The notes beneath the pieces were generated by a model. It made no database searches and was not told where the DNA came from. It saw only the letters and a list, made by a program, of their open reading frames with translations. Shown here in pieces: positions 51,594 through 60,821 of a DNA stretch of 64,000 bases. The translations under genes and the position numbers were made by a program. The DNA lies in contig JAKELU010000001.1 in assembly GCA_022760735.1 (NCBI GenBank), forward strand, positions 64,383 to 128,382. Direction: 5' to 3'. Numbering within the stretch: position 1 is the first letter of the stretch; every line of letters starts with the position of its first letter. This DNA comes from Firmicutes bacterium FC7 (lineage in GTDB: Bacteria > Bacillota > Clostridia > Tissierellales > Tissierellaceae).

Positions 51594-53234
51594 TTAATTT
51601 CGCTTAACTTCCCTTAACTTCCTTGCAATATCAAAATATTCTCTCTCTAACTCTAACTTCTCTTCATCCTTTGCATTGGTTAACTTAAAGGATAAATCTG
51701 CTAGTTTCATCTCTAGCATCAATATATCTGCTTTATATTCATGATTATCCTGTGTTTTTATCATGTAATAATCATAATCTCCTAGATATACATTTAATTT
51801 TTTATCCTTTAGCACCCAGATTTCGTTAGCAATATTCTTAACCAAATATCTATCATGGGTTACAAATAGTATGGAATTGTTGTAGTCCATAATTGCTTCT
51901 TCAATAAGTTCTTTAGTAGGTATGTCTAAGAAGTTTGTAGGTTCATCTAAGATTAACATATTGTATTCCTGGACTAATAATTTAGCTAAAGCTACTCTTA
52001 CCTTTTCACCATAGGACAGTTGTTTAAACTTCTTATAGACATCACCTTCTCTTATCATCAGTTGACCTAAGGTATTGCGTATTAGTGATAAATCATCTGT
52101 AACCTTTTGCATTTCTTCTATTACTGTATTTTCAAACTCAAAACCTTCAAATTCCTGTGATAGATATCCAATCTTTGTAGATGAGTTAATTCTAATACTT
52201 CCCTCATATTCAGTTCTGCCAAGAATTATATTAATAAGGGTTGATTTTCCTGTTCCATTATCACCTAAAAGAGCTATCTTTCTTCCCTTATTAACTTGAA
52301 AGTTAATATTCTTAAACAGCAGTCTATCAAAAGACTTTGATATATTTTCTCCACTAATTAAAATAGATGATGTTGTCTCAGCTTCATCAAATTCAATATA
52401 TACTTCCTTTTCTATAAAAGGCTTATCTACTTCCTGCATTTTTTCCAAACGCTTTAAAATAGATTTTGATCTTTTAGCAAGCTTTTTGTTTCTTCCTCTT
52501 AAATAATCATTTTTAGATGTGGCATTTAGTTTATTTGCCTTATCCATAATTCCTTGAGCTGCTTGTTTTAGTGCCTTTTCCTTCTTTTTATACTTAATAT
52601 ACTCAATTCTTTCTCTTTCTTCTTCTTTCTCCTTCTGTTCTTTATAGCTTGAATAATTGCCTTTATATCTTTTTATTTTACCTTTGTCTATTTCTAATAT
52701 CTCTTCTACTACATTATCTAAGAATACCCTATCGTGGCTAATAGTTAGTATAGCCCCATTGTATGACTTCAAATACTTTTCGAATATCTCTATGGTCTTC
52801 CAGTCTAAAAAGTTAGTAGGTTCATCCAATAGCAATAATTGTGGTTCATCAATTAAAGCTTTAACAAATAGTAACTTAGTTTTTTCTCCACCACTAAGAA
52901 GAGATATATCTTTATTCTTAAGCTTTTCTAAATCAAGGTCATGAATTAATTTTCTAATTTCTTTGCTTATTTGATTGTTATCAATTATTTTGGCCAGGCT
53001 TATGTTTTCTGCCTCATTAGCCTGTGGCAAATAACCTATCTTACACTTTATATCAGAGAATCCACTATCTGCTGGAACTTCTCCCAAAATAATCTTCATT
53101 AGTGTTGTTTTCCCACAGCCATTTCTGCCTACTATACCGATTCTTTCATTATCATTTACTGAAAAACTAATATCCTTTAAAATTTCTTTGTTTAAATAAG
53201 TTTTACTTATATTTGAAACGTTTAATTTTAGCAA
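51594..53234 (-). CDS. ABC-F family ATPase, probable ribosome-protection type
   Basis: About 546 residues with two ATPase domains and no membrane segment. The first has GIVGRNGCGKTT, LSGGEKTKLLF and LLLLDEPTNFLDW; the second ALLGDNGTGKST, LSYGEKVRVAL and LILDEPTNFLD. A charged interdomain linker (about residues 185-265) would reach the ribosomal peptidyl-transferase centre. ABC-F proteins of this size include antibiotic-resistance factors that displace lincosamides, streptogramins A or pleuromutilins. The leader peptide and hairpin upstream favour such an inducible role. The ATG at 53240 abuts the AGGAGG, so the TTG at 53234, seven bases away, is the likelier start. Confidence 0.88.
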   Translation of the reverse strand: MLKLNVSNISKTYLNKEILKDISFSVNDNERIGIVGRNGCGKTTLMKIILGEVPADSGFSDIKCKIGYLPQANEAENISLAKIIDNNQISKEIRKLIHDLDLEKLKNKDISLLSGGEKTKLLFVKALIDEPQLLLLDEPTNFLDWKTIEIFEKYLKSYNGAILTISHDRVFLDNVVEEILEIDKGKIKRYKGNYSSYKEQKEKEEERERIEYIKYKKKEKALKQAAQGIMDKANKLNATSKNDYLRGRNKKLAKRSKSILKRLEKMQEVDKPFIEKEVYIEFDEAETTSSILISGENISKSFDRLLFKNINFQVNKGRKIALLGDNGTGKSTLINIILGRTEYEGSIRINSSTKIGYLSQEFEGFEFENTVIEEMQKVTDDLSLIRNTLGQLMIREGDVYKKFKQLSYGEKVRVALAKLLVQEYNMLILDEPTNFLDIPTKELIEEAIMDYNNSILFVTHDRYLVKNIANEIWVLKDKKLNVYLGDYDYYMIKTQDNHEYKADILMLEMKLADLSFKLTNAKDEEKLELEREYFDIARKLREVKRN

Positions 53235-53249
53235 GTTCATTCCTCCTAT

Positions 53250-53297
53250 GAGGAACCTTGCTAATTATTCATTTTAAATAAGTTAGCATAGTTCCTC
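53250..53297 (-). promoter_or_regulatory. Hairpin between the leader peptide and the ABC-F gene
   Basis: Arms GAGGAAC...GCTAA and TTAGC...GTTCCTC (outer pairs 53250-53256 with 53291-53297) form a stem whose 5' base overlaps the stop codon of the leader frame. Its 3' end sits directly before the AGGAGG of the ABC-F gene. A ribosome stalled on the leader would change its folding. There is no T run, so control is more likely at translation than by termination. Confidence 0.65.
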
Positions 53298-53338
53298 TAT
53301 TTTATTAGATTTTTTAGTGAAATTGCTTTTATCATCAT
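53297..53338 (-). CDS. Putative 13-residue leader peptide of the ABC-F gene
   Basis: The frame MMIKAISLKNLIK follows AAGGAGG by nine bases and ends with TAG inside the base of the hairpin that precedes the ABC-F gene. Short leader frames of this kind are typical of ribosome-mediated attenuation in front of resistance genes such as erm, msr and vga/lsa types. The sequence has no known stall motif that I recognise. Translation is inferred from the strong ribosome site and the placement. Confidence 0.6.
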   Translation of the reverse strand: MMIKAISLKNLIK

Positions 53339-53368
53339 TGATCCATACCTCCTTATTTACTTACTTAT

Positions 53369-53397
53369 ATAGTAACAGTTACAAAATCTGCAATCAA
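53369..53397 (-). promoter_or_regulatory. Promoter of the ABC-F leader
   Basis: On the minus strand TTGATT (53392-53397), 17 bases, TACTAT (53369-53374). It gives a start about 25 bases before the leader-peptide ATG, and a leader of about 125 bases in all. Confidence 0.68.
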
Positions 53398-53559
53398 GTG
53401 TAGTTAATAGTAAAAAGACAAAAAAAGTCAAAAATAGACAATTAGTAAAATTTTACTGGTTGACTTTTCATTGACGTAATTATTTTATTATTTAATTATA
53501 TTTTTTAAAATCAACTAAATACGTTTCCACAAAATGTATTATCAAGACGGAGGGATTTT

Positions 53560-55626
53560 ATGCACAAATTGTTCAATAGTTTAAGAGCTAAGATTCTACT
53601 AATATCAATTGCTACTACATTTATTACTCTAGCACTTTTCGGAAGCATTATGTACTATGTAATTAGCAGTGAATCTTATGAAGATTATTATAGTAATTCC
53701 AATGAGCAAATGAAAATTGTTGCGGAATCAATTAATATCTTTTATGACCAAATTGATAAAACGCTGAATATGTTTGCTACACATCCTTTAGTAATCAAAG
53801 CAGATAATACTATAACGTCTTACGAAAACACTACAGAAACAGTACAAATGACTCCATCAAAAAATGGAGGGCTAGAACAAGAAATCTTTGAAGTATTTAA
53901 ACACTTTGGAAAATCTAATGATGATACTATGTACATTTATTTTGGAACAGATGATGGTTCATATTTACAATGGCCAGAAACTACTACGGTTGCAGGATAT
54001 TCCCCAAAAGATAAACTATGGTACACTGCAGGAATCAGCGGTAATGGTAATATTGTGAGAACAGATCCATATTATGACCCTGTTACAGATTCATTAATAA
54101 CTAGTAACGTCCGCTCTTTTTCAGATGAAGAAGGAAATGTAATTGGTGTAATCGGACTTGATGTAAAGCAATCAGTTATTAGTGATATACTCAATAAAAT
54201 TAAAACTGGCGAGACAGGCTACTCAATGATACTACATAATACAGGCGTAATAATGGCAGATGGAAGTAATCCAGAAAATAATTTTAAAAACATAAACGAA
54301 ATAGGCATTGAAGGTTTGGACGAGCTGTTAAATGACACTTTAGAACCATTCAACGTATTGATTAACGGTGAAAAGTACTTAGTAAATCCATGCAAGGTAG
54401 ATGGAACTGATTGGATTTTGGCTACATTTATTGCTGAAAGTGAACTAACAGAAAGTATGAGAAATATTATTAAATTTGGTGGAGTATTTGCTATAGTTAT
54501 GCTCATACTAGCCATAATTATAACTAGTATTTTTTCAGAAAGGATAACAAAACCTATAAAAAGATCCTCCGAACATCTGAAGTTAATTGCAACTGGAGAT
54601 TTCACTAAAGAAATTGACGAAAAAGATTTATCTAGAAAAGATGAAGTAGGAACAATTATTAATGGTATTAACTTCATGAAGGATTCTCTAAAACAATTGG
54701 TTGATAGTATTAAAAACGAATCTTTAGCAATAGATAATGAAGTTGATAATGTTATTGCTAATGTTACTATGTTGACCAATGATTTAGAAAACATATCAGG
54801 AATAACTGAGGAAGTTGCAGCAAGTATGGAAGAAACAGCTGCTTCATCTGAAGAAATGTCTGCTACATCACAAGAAATAAAATTAGCAGTTGAGTTAATT
54901 GCTAGAAGGTCTCAAGAAGGCGCACTTGCAGCAAATGAGATTAATAAAAGAGCAGAAGACACCAAAGAAAATGTCAATATATCTCGAGAAAGAGCCTTAG
55001 AAATATTTACAGGTACAAAGCAAAATCTTGAGAGTGCAATCAATGAATCAAAAGTTGTAGAAGAAATCAATATTCTAACATCATCCATAATGCAGATAAC
55101 TGAGCAAACAAATCTGCTTGCATTAAATGCTGCTATTGAGGCCGCAAGGGCTGGAGAGGCAGGAAGTGGTTTCTCAGTAGTTGCAGATGAAATTAGAAAA
55201 TTAGCCGAGCAATCAAAAGAAGCGGTTTTAAAAATTCAAAATATGACTTCAAGAGTAACCAGTTCAGTTGATAATTTAATTAGCTGTTCAAATGATTTAC
55301 TAACTTTTATGTCTGAAAATGTTCAAAGTGATTATAAAACCATGATAAATGTAGCCGAGCAATATAGTAATGATGCAAAGTTTGTTGATGAACTTGTTAC
55401 TGAATTTAGTTCCACATCTGAACAACTTTTAGCATCAATACAAGATGTACTTGTAGCAATTGATGACGTTGCTGCAGCAGCTAGCGAGGGCGCTAGTGGA
55501 ACTACAGATATTGCAAGTAAGGTGTTAGAAGCTAATTCTAAAGCAAGCGAAGTGCAAAATCAAGTTATTAAGGCAAAAGAAAGCGCTGATAAACTAAAAG
55601 AAAAGGTTGATAAATTTAAAATATAA
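53560..55626 (+). CDS. Methyl-accepting chemotaxis protein with dCACHE sensor
   Basis: A 688-residue receptor: membrane helix at residues 13-35, an outside double-CACHE domain (about 40-290, with [20 protein letters not shown] and [20 protein letters not shown]), a second helix at about 305-328, HAMP (about 330-385) and the cytoplasmic signalling domain with the hairpin tip [25 protein letters not shown] domains of this form often bind amino acids or organic acids. GGAGGG precedes the ATG. It shows the cell has chemotaxis machinery elsewhere. The ligand cannot be read. Confidence 0.93.
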   Translation: MHKLFNSLRAKILLISIATTFITLALFGSIMYYVISSESYEDYYSNSNEQMKIVAESINIFYDQIDKTLNMFATHPLVIKADNTITSYENTTETVQMTPSKNGGLEQEIFEVFKHFGKSNDDTMYIYFGTDDGSYLQWPETTTVAGYSPKDKLWYTAGISGNGNIVRTDPYYDPVTDSLITSNVRSFSDEEGNVIGVIGLDVKQSVISDILNKIKTGETGYSMILHNTGVIMADGSNPENNFKNINEIGIEGLDELLNDTLEPFNVLINGEKYLVNPCKVDGTDWILATFIAESELTESMRNIIKFGGVFAIVMLILAIIITSIFSERITKPIKRSSEHLKLIATGDFTKEIDEKDLSRKDEVGTIINGINFMKDSLKQLVDSIKNESLAIDNEVDNVIANVTMLTNDLENISGITEEVAASMEETAASSEEMSATSQEIKLAVELIARRSQEGALAANEINKRAEDTKENVNISRERALEIFTGTKQNLESAINESKVVEEINILTSSIMQITEQTNLLALNAAIEAARAGEAGSGFSVVADEIRKLAEQSKEAVLKIQNMTSRVTSSVDNLISCSNDLLTFMSENVQSDYKTMINVAEQYSNDAKFVDELVTEFSSTSEQLLASIQDVLVAIDDVAAAASEGASGTTDIASKVLEANSKASEVQNQVIKAKESADKLKEKVDKFKI

Positions 55627-55647
55627 AGACTAATAACCATCTCAATA

Positions 55648-55690
55648 AAAGCCATTATCAATATTTTAGTTGATAATGGCTTTAAATTTT
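55648..55690 (+). terminator. Terminator of the chemoreceptor gene
   Basis: Perfect 14-base arms AAAGCCATTATCAA (55648-55661 and 55670-55683), followed by AAATTTTAAAATTTTTT. Confidence 0.85.
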
Positions 55691-55780
55691 AAAATTTTTT
55701 ATAAAAAAGAAGGATTTTTTTATAGCCCTATAGAATACATTAGTATAGAGAAAAGGAATTAGTAAATTAGGATGATGCTT

Positions 55781-56005
55781 ATGAAAGTTGAAGTAAGACT
55801 GTTTGCTACCTTTAGAAACGGACGATGGAAAAGTAACATTATAGACTTTAAAGATGGAATAAATATTAAAGAGGTTCTTACTCATCTAAATATAAGAGAT
55901 GATGAGTTGGGAATCGCTTTGATTAATGGAAAGCATAGTAGTCTAGATGAAACCTTAAAGGATGGGGATGTACTTTCACTCTTCCCGCCAATTGGTGGAG
56001 GCTAA
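55781..56005 (+). CDS. MoaD/ThiS-like sulfur carrier protein
   Basis: A 74-residue ubiquitin-like protein starting MKVEVRLFATFR and ending in the diagnostic Gly-Gly tail (LFPPIGGG). The C-terminal glycine is thiocarboxylated and donates sulfur, in MoaD for the pyranopterin dithiolene. Two upstream in-frame ATGs (55772, 55775) exist; the ATG at 55781 has AGGAT seven bases before it and matches the family length. It lies ahead of the tungsten AOR operon, so it most likely helps make the tungstopterin cofactor for that enzyme. A role in thiamine or tungsten-specific sulfur transfer cannot be excluded. Confidence 0.85.
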   Translation: MKVEVRLFATFRNGRWKSNIIDFKDGINIKEVLTHLNIRDDELGIALINGKHSSLDETLKDGDVLSLFPPIGGG

Positions 56006-56029
56006 AATTTAATTAAAATATAATTAAAA

Positions 56030-56105
56030 TCTCGATTCATGTGGACCATCATGGCCTATATGAACGATAGGGTATAGAAAGCAATTTCCATGCCTGCCAA
56101 TGCGC
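56030..56105 (+). promoter_or_regulatory. Candidate Moco/Tuco-type riboswitch in the AOR leader
   Basis: Between the MoaD-like gene and the AOR operon lies a non-coding stretch with ATTCATGTGGACC, ATGGCCTATATGAACGA and CAATTTCCATGCCTGCCAAT. The pairs TTCAT/ATGAA and AGGGTAT/ATGCCT can form. The arrangement recalls the molybdenum/tungsten cofactor RNA motif as I remember it, and it directly precedes a strong terminator and tungstoenzyme genes. The call is from memory of the motif plus context, not from an alignment. Confidence 0.5.
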
Positions 56106-56160
56106 AAAGAGATTATTAACCACACTACACTTGTGGCTAATAATCTCTTTTCTATTTTTA
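56106..56160 (+). terminator. Terminator in the AOR leader
   Basis: Perfect 13-base arms AAAGAGATTATTA (56106-56118 and 56138-56150) with an inner CCACA/TGTGG stem, then TTTCTATTTTTA. It ends 25 bases before the ferredoxin start, so it is either the terminator of the MoaD-like gene or the switch of a riboswitch. Confidence 0.85.
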
Positions 56161-56184
56161 AAATATAAAAGGGGGTTGATTAAA

Positions 56185-56664
56185 TTGGCAAAAGGTATAG
56201 TTATTTCTCCGGACAAATGCACAGGTTGTCATACCTGCGAACTTGCTTGCTCATTTACAAAAAATGACCTATTTAATCCAAAGGATTCTGCTATTTCAGT
56301 TCTATCATATGATGAAGCAGGATTGCAAGTTCCAATGACATGTCTACAATGCGACGATCCTCATTGTATGACAGTTTGCACCGTAAATGCAATTACAAAG
56401 GATCCAAAAACAGGTGTTGTAAAAGTTGATAAAGACAAGTGTATAGGCTGCAAAATGTGCATAAGTGCTTGTCCTTTTGGCAATATGACCTACAGCTCAA
56501 GATTAAAGCAAGTTATAAAATGCGATTTATGTAGTGGTACTCCTCAATGCGTTAAAGAATGTCCTTCGGCAGCTTTAGAGTTTAAGGAATTAGATGGACC
56601 ATTGCATAAGAGAAAGAATATTGCCAACCTGTTTAACAATGTATTTGGGGAGGTGGCTAAATAA
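56185..56664 (+). CDS. Ferredoxin-type subunit with four [4Fe-4S] clusters, AOR partner
   Basis: The start is TTG at 56185, nine bases after GGGGG, giving 159 residues; upstream in-frame codons lie inside the terminator. Four cysteine groups are present: [35 protein letters not shown] and [14 protein letters not shown]. The layout is that of HycB/DmsB-like electron-transfer subunits and of the small subunit of multi-subunit tungsten AOR complexes. It overlaps the aor start codon by one base (AATGA), so both are coupled. It likely wires AOR to the NuoE/F/G-like subunits encoded downstream. Confidence 0.9.
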   Translation: MAKGIVISPDKCTGCHTCELACSFTKNDLFNPKDSAISVLSYDEAGLQVPMTCLQCDDPHCMTVCTVNAITKDPKTGVVKVDKDKCIGCKMCISACPFGNMTYSSRLKQVIKCDLCSGTPQCVKECPSAALEFKELDGPLHKRKNIANLFNNVFGEVAK

Positions 56665-58487
56665 TGAAGGGCTGGATTGGTAAACTTATAAGAGTTAACT
56701 TAACGGAAAAAACAATAAAAGTAGAAGACTTAAATATGGAAGATGCAAAGTTATATCTAGGTGGTAGAGGATTAGGCTCTAAATATCTATATGATGAAAT
56801 TGATCCTACAATAGATCCACTAAGTCCTGAAAATAAGCTAATATTCATGACAGGTCCATTAACTGGAACTTACGCTACCTGCGCAGGTAGATTCAATGTA
56901 GTTGCAAAAGCTCCATTGACCGGTACAATAGGAGCCTCTAACTCTGGAGGATACTTTGGTCCTGAGTTAAAATTTGCTGGATATGATGGAATTATTTTTG
57001 AAGGAAAAGCTGATAAACCAGTATATTTGCATATTTATGATGATATTATTGAATTAAAATCTGCTGAACACTTATGGGGCAAGGACGTATTTGAAACCAC
57101 TGATACTCTTCTTCTAGAAAATGAAGAAGATGCAAGAGTTGCCTGCATAGGTCCTGCTGGTGAAAAACAGGTATTATTTGCAACTGTAATGAACGATAAG
57201 GATAGAGCAGCAGGCAGATCTGGTCTAGGGGCAGTAATGGGCTCAAAAAACCTTAAGGCAGTTGTTGTTAGAGGGACTAAAGGCATAGGTGTAAGTGATA
57301 AGTTTGATTTTATGAGTGCAACAAAAGATGCCAAGGAAAAAATATATGCCAATGCAGTTACCGGAAAAGGTGGAGGACTTGCTTCTTATGGAACTGAAGT
57401 ATTAGTCAATATCCTAAATGAAATGCACGGATTGCCTACAAGAAACTGGCAAACTTCATACTTTGAAGGTGGCGAATTGATAAGTGGTGAGTATTTAGCT
57501 GAAAATTACTTAATAAGAAATAAGGCTTGCTTTGCATGTCCTATAGGATGTGGAAGAGTAATAAAAATTCCAGATGGAAAGTACAAAGGAATAGTTGCAG
57601 GTCCTGAATATGAAGCTGGATGGTCCTATGGTGCTTGTTGCGGTGTTGATGACTTAAATGCCATCAATAAAGCAAACCACGTATGTAATTTACTAGGCCT
57701 TGACCCTATTACTATGGGCGCAACTATTGCTTGTGCAATGGAATTATTTGAAATAGGAGCAATCTCCAAGGAAGACCTTGGTGACGAATTAAGATTTGGT
57801 GATGGAGACTCAATTATTAAATGGACTGAAAAAACTGGTAATAGAGAAGGCTTCGGAGACTTACTAGCCCTTGGCTCCTATAGATTAGCAGAAAAATACG
57901 GCCATCCTGAGCTATCCATGAGCGTTAAAAAACAGGAAATGCCAGCTTATGATGGTAGAGCAATTCAAGGTATGGCATTAGAATATGCTACAAGCAACCG
58001 TGGTGGTTGCCATGTTAGAGGTTATCTAACATCACCTGAAGTACTTGGTATTCCTATGAAAACAGACCCATTGACTACAGAAGGCAAAGCTGGATTGTTG
58101 AAATTGTTCCAAGACTTAACGGCTTTAGTTGATTCCTCAGACATCTGTCTATTCTCGACCTTTGCTATAGGTCTTCCAGAAATATCAAGTATGCTAAGAG
58201 CTTCTACTGGCCTTGAATTAACAGATGAAGAGTTCCTACTAGTTGGAGAAAGAATTTGGAATCTTGAAAAACTATTTAATTTAGAAGCTGGCTTCACTAA
58301 GGAAGATGACACTCTTCCACCAAGGCTACTAAATGAGCCACTTACTACAGGCCCTGCAAAGGGTAAAGTTGCCGAACTTGAAGTAATGCTAGAGGAATAT
58401 TATGAAGTAAGAGGATGGGACAAAGAAGGAATCCCAACTGATGAAAAATTAAACGAACTTTCATTATCGGCTAAGGCCTTAGCTTAA
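56664..58487 (+). CDS. Tungsten-containing aldehyde:ferredoxin oxidoreductase
   Basis: A 607-residue AOR. Typical parts are [28 protein letters not shown], pterin-binding [20 protein letters not shown] (residues ~65-84), [19 protein letters not shown], and the [4Fe-4S] motif CFACPIGC near residue 290 with a later Cys in SSDICLF. AORs oxidise aldehydes to acids with a bis-pterin tungsten site, or reduce acids in reverse, using ferredoxin. In amino-acid fermenters aldehydes arise from 2-keto acids. The gene is flanked by its ferredoxin subunit and NAD(P)H-linking subunits. Confidence 0.95.
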   Translation: MKGWIGKLIRVNLTEKTIKVEDLNMEDAKLYLGGRGLGSKYLYDEIDPTIDPLSPENKLIFMTGPLTGTYATCAGRFNVVAKAPLTGTIGASNSGGYFGPELKFAGYDGIIFEGKADKPVYLHIYDDIIELKSAEHLWGKDVFETTDTLLLENEEDARVACIGPAGEKQVLFATVMNDKDRAAGRSGLGAVMGSKNLKAVVVRGTKGIGVSDKFDFMSATKDAKEKIYANAVTGKGGGLASYGTEVLVNILNEMHGLPTRNWQTSYFEGGELISGEYLAENYLIRNKACFACPIGCGRVIKIPDGKYKGIVAGPEYEAGWSYGACCGVDDLNAINKANHVCNLLGLDPITMGATIACAMELFEIGAISKEDLGDELRFGDGDSIIKWTEKTGNREGFGDLLALGSYRLAEKYGHPELSMSVKKQEMPAYDGRAIQGMALEYATSNRGGCHVRGYLTSPEVLGIPMKTDPLTTEGKAGLLKLFQDLTALVDSSDICLFSTFAIGLPEISSMLRASTGLELTDEEFLLVGERIWNLEKLFNLEAGFTKEDDTLPPRLLNEPLTTGPAKGKVAELEVMLEEYYEVRGWDKEGIPTDEKLNELSLSAKALA

Positions 58488-58496
58488 TAAATACTT

Positions 58497-58533
58497 AGAA
58501 CATCCATTGTTAGTACAATGGATGTTCTTATAA
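58497..58533 (+). terminator. Hairpin inside the AOR operon, between aor and the NuoE-like gene
   Basis: Perfect 14-base arms AGAACATCCATTGT (58497-58510 and 58515-58528) with a four-base loop, followed by TATAAATT. The weak T run suggests partial termination or an mRNA-stability barrier that sets subunit ratios. Confidence 0.65.
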
Positions 58534-58549
58534 ATTAGAAGGTGATAAT

Positions 58550-59008
58550 ATGAATCTTGAACTTATTCACAAATATCCTAGAGAAAAGCGATTTACTCTT
58601 TCGATTTTACAGGATATTCAAAGAGAATATAACTATATTCCAAGAGAATATATGGAGTATATTGCAGAATATTTAAATCAACCTTTAAGTGACGTATATA
58701 GCATAGCAACTTTTTATAAAGCATTGAGTTTAAAACCTAAGGGCAAATATACAATAAAAGTATGTAATGGAACTGCATGTCACATTAGAGGCTCTGAATC
58801 TATTAGGGAAGAACTACTTAAAGTTCTTAATTTAGAACCTGGCGAAACAACTGAGGACGGCTTGTTTTCCGTTGAAGTAGTTAACTGTATTGGAGCATGT
58901 GCACTAGCACCTGTAATTTTAATAAACGATAAATATTATGGTGGCATGACTAAGGAAAAAGTTAAGGACTTAATTAATAGCTACAGGGAGGTGGCTATTA
59001 ATGCATGA
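58550..59008 (+). CDS. NuoE-like [2Fe-2S] subunit (thioredoxin-like)
   Basis: A 152-residue NuoE/HydC-type protein. The N-terminal helical part (PREKRFTLSILQDIQREYNY, then IPREYMEYIAEYL) precedes a thioredoxin-like domain with the four cluster cysteines in CNGTACHIRGS and VVNCIGACALAP. It works with the NuoF-like subunit, overlapping it by eight bases. In hydrogenases, formate dehydrogenases and AOR complexes this module shuttles electrons to or from NAD(P)H. Confidence 0.93.
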   Translation: MNLELIHKYPREKRFTLSILQDIQREYNYIPREYMEYIAEYLNQPLSDVYSIATFYKALSLKPKGKYTIKVCNGTACHIRGSESIREELLKVLNLEPGETTEDGLFSVEVVNCIGACALAPVILINDKYYGGMTKEKVKDLINSYREVAINA

Positions 59009-60821
59009 TACAACAATTAGGAAAAAGATTCTAGTCTGCTGTGGAACTGGATGTCTTGCAAATAATAGCTATTCTATTTATGAAAGATTCGTTGAAAAAT
59101 TAAAGGATAATCCAAATATAACAGTAGAAACATCAATAAAAGCAACAGGTTGTAATGGACTTTGTGAAAAGGGACCTGTTGTTAAAATCCAACCTGATGA
59201 TATCTCCTACTTCAAGGTATCAATAGAAGATGTTGATGAAATCATAGAAAAAACTATAATTAACGGCCAAATTATAAACAGGCTATTATATTTAGATACA
59301 AATCAAAAGAAGAGAATTGTAAATCATATGGATGCTTCCTTCTATAAGCATCAGCACAAAATTGCATTAAGAAATATTGGAGAAATAGATCCACTATGCA
59401 TTGAAGACTATATTGAAAGAGATGGATATAAGGCATTACATAAGATTCTCTTTGAAATGAGTCCTGAAGAAGTAATAGATGAAGTTGAAAAATCGGGGTT
59501 AAGAGGCCGAGGAGGAGCTGGTTTCCCTACTGGAGTTAAATGGAGAACTTGTGCAAGCTTTAACAACTTCCCTAAATACGTAATTTGTAATGGTGACGAA
59601 GGTGACCCTGGAGCTTTTATGGATAGAAGTATAATGGAAGGTGATCCTAATACTATAATTGAAGGCATGATTATTTGTGGATATGCTATAAAATCTAACA
59701 AAGGATTTTTATACATTAGGGATGAATATGAGCTTGCCCTAAAGAACATGCAAGCTGCTATTGATAACGCTAGGTCCCATGGTTATTTAGGTAAGAATAT
59801 CCTCGGCAGCGGTTTTGATTTTGATTTGGAAATTGTGCGTGGTGGTGGAGCATTTGTTTGTGGTGAATCTAGTGCTTTGATGGCATCTATTGAAGGAAAC
59901 GTGGGGGAACCAAGAGCTAAGTATATAAGAAGTGTAGAAAAAGGCCTTTGGGATCAGCCAACTGTCTTAAACAATGTGGAAACATGGGCTAATATACCTC
60001 CTATTATTCTAAATGGGGCTAATTGGTTTAAGGAAATTGGTACAGATACAAATGCTGGTACAAAGGTATTTTCACTGGTTGGTAAGGTTAAGAATACAGG
60101 TCTCGTAGAAATACCTATGGGAACTAAATTAAGTGAGCTCGTATTCGATATTGGAGGAGGCATTATAAACAACAGACCTTTTAAAGCCGTACAGACTGGA
60201 GGTCCTTCTGGTGGTTGTATTCCAAAAGAACATATGGATGTTCCACTTGATTTTGACTCATTAAGCAAAATGGGTTCTATGATGGGTTCTGGTGGCGTAA
60301 TAGTAATGGATGATACCACTTGTATGGTTGAAATTGCAAGATATTATATGGATTTTTTATCCGAAGAGTCCTGTGGTAAGTGTACTACTTGTAGAGAAGG
60401 CATAAAGTTAATGCTTAATATTCTCACAAATATAACCGAGGGTAAAGGTGAACTAGAAGATATAGATGTACTTGAAAGCCTAGGAAATACTATAATAAAA
60501 GCATCCTTATGTGCTTTAGGTAAAACTGCTCCAAATCCAGTATTGACTACTATAAGATACTTTAGAGATGAATATATAGACCACATTGTAAATAAGAAGT
60601 GTCCTGCAGGAGTATGTAAGAACCTAACAACTTACTTCATAGATGAAGAAACATGTATTGGCTGTGGAATATGCAGAAAGAAGTGTCCTGTTGATGCTAT
60701 AAGTGGTTCACTAAAAGAAGTGCATGTTATTGATGAAGGAATATGTATTAAATGTGGCAACTGCTTTACTGCTTGTCCTAAGGATGCTGTAAAGATTGGA
60801 GGTGCTGCATATGCTTATTAA
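59001..60821 (+). CDS. NuoF-like NAD(P)H/FMN subunit with extra ferredoxin domains
   Basis: A 606-residue protein in three parts. Residues 1-~110 are a [2Fe-2S] thioredoxin-like domain (CCGTGCLANNS, CNGLCEKGP). The NuoF core has the NADH-binding GRGGAGFPTGVKW (about 169-181), FMN-binding GDEGDPGAFMDR and the [4Fe-4S] motif ESCGKCTTCREG. The C-terminus adds two clusters, CIGCGICRKKCPVDAI and CIKCGNCFTACPKDAV. This is the HydB/HndC layout used by electron-bifurcating enzymes. It would transfer electrons between NAD(P)H and ferredoxin-level carriers for AOR. Confidence 0.94.
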   Translation: MHDTTIRKKILVCCGTGCLANNSYSIYERFVEKLKDNPNITVETSIKATGCNGLCEKGPVVKIQPDDISYFKVSIEDVDEIIEKTIINGQIINRLLYLDTNQKKRIVNHMDASFYKHQHKIALRNIGEIDPLCIEDYIERDGYKALHKILFEMSPEEVIDEVEKSGLRGRGGAGFPTGVKWRTCASFNNFPKYVICNGDEGDPGAFMDRSIMEGDPNTIIEGMIICGYAIKSNKGFLYIRDEYELALKNMQAAIDNARSHGYLGKNILGSGFDFDLEIVRGGGAFVCGESSALMASIEGNVGEPRAKYIRSVEKGLWDQPTVLNNVETWANIPPIILNGANWFKEIGTDTNAGTKVFSLVGKVKNTGLVEIPMGTKLSELVFDIGGGIINNRPFKAVQTGGPSGGCIPKEHMDVPLDFDSLSKMGSMMGSGGVIVMDDTTCMVEIARYYMDFLSEESCGKCTTCREGIKLMLNILTNITEGKGELEDIDVLESLGNTIIKASLCALGKTAPNPVLTTIRYFRDEYIDHIVNKKCPAGVCKNLTTYFIDEETCIGCGICRKKCPVDAISGSLKEVHVIDEGICIKCGNCFTACPKDAVKIGGAAYAY

